Source: CAZSRL01 sp964609615 (lineage in GTDB: Bacteria; Bacillota_I; Bacilli_A; RF39; UBA660). Taken from it: 51,763 nucleotides of DNA. Position 1 is the stretch's first letter, and the number at the start of each line of letters is the position of its first letter. Shown here in pieces: positions 50,113-51,763 of this stretch. The DNA is taken from positions 1-51,763 of the forward strand of contig CAZSRL010000004.1 in the NCBI GenBank assembly GCA_964609615.1. The letters are read 5' to 3'. The position numbers and the translations under genes are program-made. Under the pieces are notes generated by a model, which saw nothing but the letters and a program-made list of their open reading frames with translations, had not been told where the DNA came from and searched no databases.

Positions 50113-51563
50113 TATTTATCACCAACTTTTTTTAAATTATTATTATTTGCTATAATTTTATTTCTTTTTTTTATTTTATTTAAACTTCTTCTAATAATAG
50201 CGTTATTTTGCCCACTTATATAAAATGGAGCATATGGTATTAAATATGGTTTACCAAATGACTTAATTGAACACATATTTACAAGTAAAAAACATAGTCC
50301 AATAAATATTCCAATTATTCCAAAAAACGAACCAAAAAGCATTAAAATATATCTCCAAAATCTAATTGGAGATTGTATATCTAAATAAGAAAATAGAAGA
50401 GAACAAACTGATGTAATAGCAATAACTATAACCATTATAGGACTAATAATACCTGCGGTTACAGCTGCCTCTCCAAGAACTAATGCTCCTAAAATAGAAA
50501 GGGAGGTTGTTCTAGAAGAAGGTGTTCTTGAATCGCTTTCATTTAGTATTTCAAATGAAATAAGTAATATTAATGCTTCAACTATAGCTGGAAAAGGAAC
50601 GTTTTCTCTTTGAATTGCAAAATTTATTAAAAGACTTGTTGGTATTACTTCCTGGTCATATGTTGTAAGAGCAATATAAACCGCAGGCATAAGTATAGTA
50701 ATCCAAAATGCTATTAATCTTATAACTCTCATAAATGATGAAAAGAAAGCCTTTGAATTATAATCTTCACTATTTTGAAAAAAACTAATAAAAAAAGTAG
50801 GTACAATTAATGCGTAAGGAGAATTTTCTAATATTATGGCAACTTTACCATCAAGTAATTGTTTGCAGATATTGTCTGGTTTTTCACTACTAATCATTGT
50901 TGGAAAAATAGTTTTATTTTCATGCTTCATTAATTCTTTAAAATATGTAACATCTAATACACCATCTATATCAATTTGTTGTAGTTTTTTTACTACTTCT
51001 AAAACCACTTCATTTTCACATATACCATCCATATAAAAAACTCCAGCTTTTGCTTTTGTATATTTTCCAACATTAATTTCTTTTAAATATAGAGAAGTGG
51101 ATTTTATTCTTTTTCTTATTATTCCAACATTTTTTTGATAATTTTCTGTTAAGCTATCTTTAGGGCCTTTAACAGTTGGTTCACTGCTAGGTTCTGTTAT
51201 TCCTCTATCAATCTCTGCTCTTGTTTCAAAAGCAATTCCTTCATCTTCACCTGGTATTAAAATAATAGTAAAACCACTATATAACAAATATAACAAATCT
51301 TCATAATTAGATATATATTTAATATTAACACTTGGAATATAATTAATAATATTTGTTTTTATATTGAATTTATCTTTATTAATTAAACTTTTATTAGAAA
51401 AATATTTTAATATAAAATCATTTACTCTATCTCCACTACTAAGAGAATCAGTTGTTATTAAGTAAATGTGTTTAAAACTACTAATTTTTATTTTTCTTAT
51501 AATAAGATCTGGGAAGTTTTCTTTTAATAAATTAAGTTCTTTAATTATTTTTTTTATATTCAT
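50112..51563 (-). CDS. gerAA: Spore germination receptor A subunit (GerAA)
   Basis: A 483-residue protein. The N-terminal soluble domain (about 1-275) has the GerA-family FETRAEIDRGITEPSSEPTVKGP and RIKSTSLYLKEINVGKYTK segments; the C-terminal part carries four to six membrane helices with VPTSLLINFAIQRENVPFPAI and GEAAVTAGIISPIMVIVIA. It is the largest receptor subunit and forms the ion channel with the B and C subunits in the inner spore membrane. First gene of the minus-strand operon; only a weak SD (GTGAT) and no convincing SigG promoter were seen. Confidence 0.95.
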   Translation of the reverse strand: MNIKKIIKELNLLKENFPDLIIRKIKISSFKHIYLITTDSLSSGDRVNDFILKYFSNKSLINKDKFNIKTNIINYIPSVNIKYISNYEDLLYLLYSGFTIILIPGEDEGIAFETRAEIDRGITEPSSEPTVKGPKDSLTENYQKNVGIIRKRIKSTSLYLKEINVGKYTKAKAGVFYMDGICENEVVLEVVKKLQQIDIDGVLDVTYFKELMKHENKTIFPTMISSEKPDNICKQLLDGKVAIILENSPYALIVPTFFISFFQNSEDYNSKAFFSSFMRVIRLIAFWITILMPAVYIALTTYDQEVIPTSLLINFAIQRENVPFPAIVEALILLISFEILNESDSRTPSSRTTSLSILGALVLGEAAVTAGIISPIMVIVIAITSVCSLLFSYLDIQSPIRFWRYILMLFGSFFGIIGIFIGLCFLLVNMCSIKSFGKPYLIPYAPFYISGQNNAIIRRSLNKIKKRNKIIANNNNLKKVGDK

Positions 51564-51636
51564 TTATATCACATTATTATATTTAACATAAATAGATAAT
51601 TTATTACATTTTTACGTTTTTAAATAATTATAAATA

Positions 51637-51665
51637 TTGACAATAACGCAATAATAATGTAATAT
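51637..51665 (+). promoter_or_regulatory. Promoter for tRNA-Ser
   Basis: TTGACA (51637-51642), 17-base spacer, TAATAT (51660-51665), 24 bases before the tRNA. Confidence 0.75.
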
Positions 51666-51689
51666 TAAATATGCTTAAAAGCACTATGT

Positions 51690-51763
51690 GGAGCAATACT
51701 CAAGTGGTTGAAGAGGCGCCCCTGCTAAGGGTGTAGGTCGGGCAACTGGCGCGAGAGTTCAAA
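51690..51763 (+). tRNA. tRNA-Ser (anticodon GCU), 5' part; 3' end outside window
   Basis: Begins GGAGCAA; D-arm ACTCAAGTGGTTGAAGAGG; anticodon stem CCCCTGCTAAGGG with GCT; then the long variable arm (GGGCAACTGGC region) typical of serine tRNAs and the start of the T-arm. The acceptor 3' strand is cut off by the window edge. Confidence 0.92.

Overview
The window is about 52 kb of very AT-rich DNA (roughly a quarter G+C by eye) from a low-GC, endospore-forming Bacillota, most likely a deep-branching Bacilli lineage related to the uncultured gut RF39/RFN20/Erysipelotrichia-like groups. Evidence for this is a SigA-type rpoD start, Shine-Dalgarno sites of the AGGAGG type, many gene pairs that are neighbours in Bacillus subtilis (rpoD-trmK, yqfQ, nfo-yqfT, yrzE/yrbG/spoVB, queA-tgt, ylbD-ylbE, gerE-gerM) and a clear sporulation and germination set. 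TGA is used as a stop (lon, a TasA-like gene, gerAC), so the code is standard rather than mycoplasmal.

Layout. 1-2.5 kb: 3' end of rpoD, trmK and an anchored protein with a C-terminal glycan-binding-like domain. 2.5-5.5 kb: a frameshifted yqfQ, then pilC and prepilin peptidase. 5.5-10.1 kb: ruvA-tdk-ruvB and the convergent yrzE / DUF421 / spoVB block. 10.2-16.4 kb: holA and lon, interleaved with three genes for membrane-anchored TasA/camelysin-like proteins. 16.4-18.9 kb: queA-tgt and a small membrane protein. 18.9-19.6 kb: a decayed type III (ToxN/AbiQ) toxin-antitoxin locus. 19.7-27.6 kb: a HerA-type ATPase, a 1572-residue modular surface protein and a 429-residue relative of it. 27.6-34.9 kb: a T-box-controlled operon hisS-aspS-gatCAB-asnS. 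35-40 kb: parE-parC and ylbD-ylbE. 40.1-46.5 kb: a pilin-like gene, nfo, DUF2624, PBP2, rpmG, efp, SpoIIIAH-like, gerE, gerM. 46.5-51.8 kb: tRNA-Arg(UCU), a PF06541 membrane protein, an inverted gerAA-gerAC-gerAB germination receptor operon and the 5' part of tRNA-Ser(GCU).

The most distinctive feature is a dispersed family of five surface proteins. Each has an N-terminal membrane segment followed by a TasA-like beta domain. The genes sit one or two at a time between housekeeping genes. Some carry a second, cysteine-containing module ending in RPVI(S/N)(L/I)...GTS(S/T)NPY, and one carries a phage-tail-like module. Their promoters resemble one another, two share an identical 70-bp upstream sequence that includes the last codons of lon, and one family member is a decaying remnant. 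Other points worth following are a T-box with overlapping Asp and His specifier codons, an archaeal-type AspRS beside both GatCAB and AsnRS, convergent genes whose overlapping ends form bidirectional terminators, and hairpins that hide a ribosome binding site in read-through RNA but not in RNA from the local promoter. All functional calls rest on reading motifs by eye; no database search was run.
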